A stretch of 33,162 nt of DNA from Minwuia thermotolerans. Lineage in GTDB: Bacteria; Pseudomonadota; Alphaproteobacteria; Minwuiales; Minwuiaceae. This document shows positions 33,125-33,162 of the stretch, piece after piece; the stretch's first letter is position 1; every line of letters starts with the position of its first letter. The stretch spans positions 1 through 33,162 of the forward strand of contig NZ_PIGG01000011.1 in assembly GCF_002924445.1 (NCBI RefSeq), in the 5' to 3' direction. Under the pieces are notes generated by a model. It made no database searches. It saw only the letters and a list, made by a program, of their open reading frames with translations, and was not told where the DNA came from. The translations under genes and the position numbers were made by a program.

Positions 33125-33146
33125 TTTTTCTTCTTGCAAAAGGACA
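33125..33146 (-). repeat. Inverted repeat of IS1111-type element, head side
   Basis: TTTTTCTTCTTGCAAAAGGA, then CA, 48 bases upstream of the transposase start codon; partner of 31640-31662. Confidence 0.85.
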
Positions 33147-33162
33147 TTAGGTCAGCGGGGGA

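Larger units (their letters stand above)
31640..33146 (-). mobile_element. IS110-family element, IS1111 group
   Basis: The element is bounded by near-perfect inverted repeats: 31640-31662 and 33125-33146, differing by one T (five against four). Subterminal inverted repeats and a long non-coding segment after the transposase gene are hallmarks of the IS1111 group of IS110. The true tips probably extend a few bases beyond each repeat. The left flank is the DNA upstream of the DUF3644-like gene; the right flank is cut by the window end. Confidence 0.8.

Overview
The window is high-GC DNA, most likely from an alphaproteobacterium. The initiator-tRNA fragment, GC-rich codon choice and gene families fit that group; the exact genus cannot be read from the sequence. 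It shows the left edge of an integrated mobile element (an integrative and conjugative or mobilizable element, or a genomic island) and about 30 kb of its interior. No right edge is seen, and no relaxase or full mating-pair gene set lies in the window.

Layout. 1-1826: an IS110-family transposase gene with its flanks. 1827-3365: a host acyl-CoA ligase gene. 3424-3470: the 3' part of an initiator tRNA-fMet gene, cut in the anticodon stem. This marks the element-chromosome junction; tyrosine integrase and excisionase-like genes follow at once (3653-5131). 5174-9896: a minus-strand group with a large TraG_N-type conjugation membrane protein, two small membrane proteins and two lipoproteins. 10043-12138: a LuxR-type regulator and, divergently, a short tyrosine recombinase.

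12324-21080 is the core of interest: a tightly packed minus-strand series. In transcription order it encodes a ribbon-helix-helix protein, an adenine-type DNA methyltransferase with a Cys-rich insert, a PD-(D/E)XK nuclease, a first OLD-type ATPase-TOPRIM protein, a second OLD-type protein and a UvrD-like helicase. The last two resemble a Gabija pair. The whole looks like a composite restriction/defence locus. It lies between the short tyrosine recombinase and a serine resolvase (21231-21803).

21936-30254: a VirD4/TraG-type coupling protein without a visible membrane anchor, an ArdC-like antirestriction protein, a tandem pair of membrane-protein genes, a beta-helix protein, two secreted proteins (one with a thrombospondin type 1 repeat), a small hypothetical protein and a DUF2958 protein. 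Several of these plus-strand genes have strong GC-rich hairpins just before their start codons; in ardC the Shine-Dalgarno sequence lies inside the stem. 30312-31508: a DUF3644-like protein with a HEPN-type R-x4-H motif. 31640-33146: an IS110-family element of IS1111 type, with near-perfect inverted repeats and a long non-coding 3' segment.

Working together: integrase and excisionase would move the element at the fMet tRNA gene; TraG, VirD4 and ArdC serve transfer and establishment; the methyltransferase-nuclease-OLD-helicase block and perhaps the DUF3644 protein defend the host. These roles are inferred from families; none was tested.
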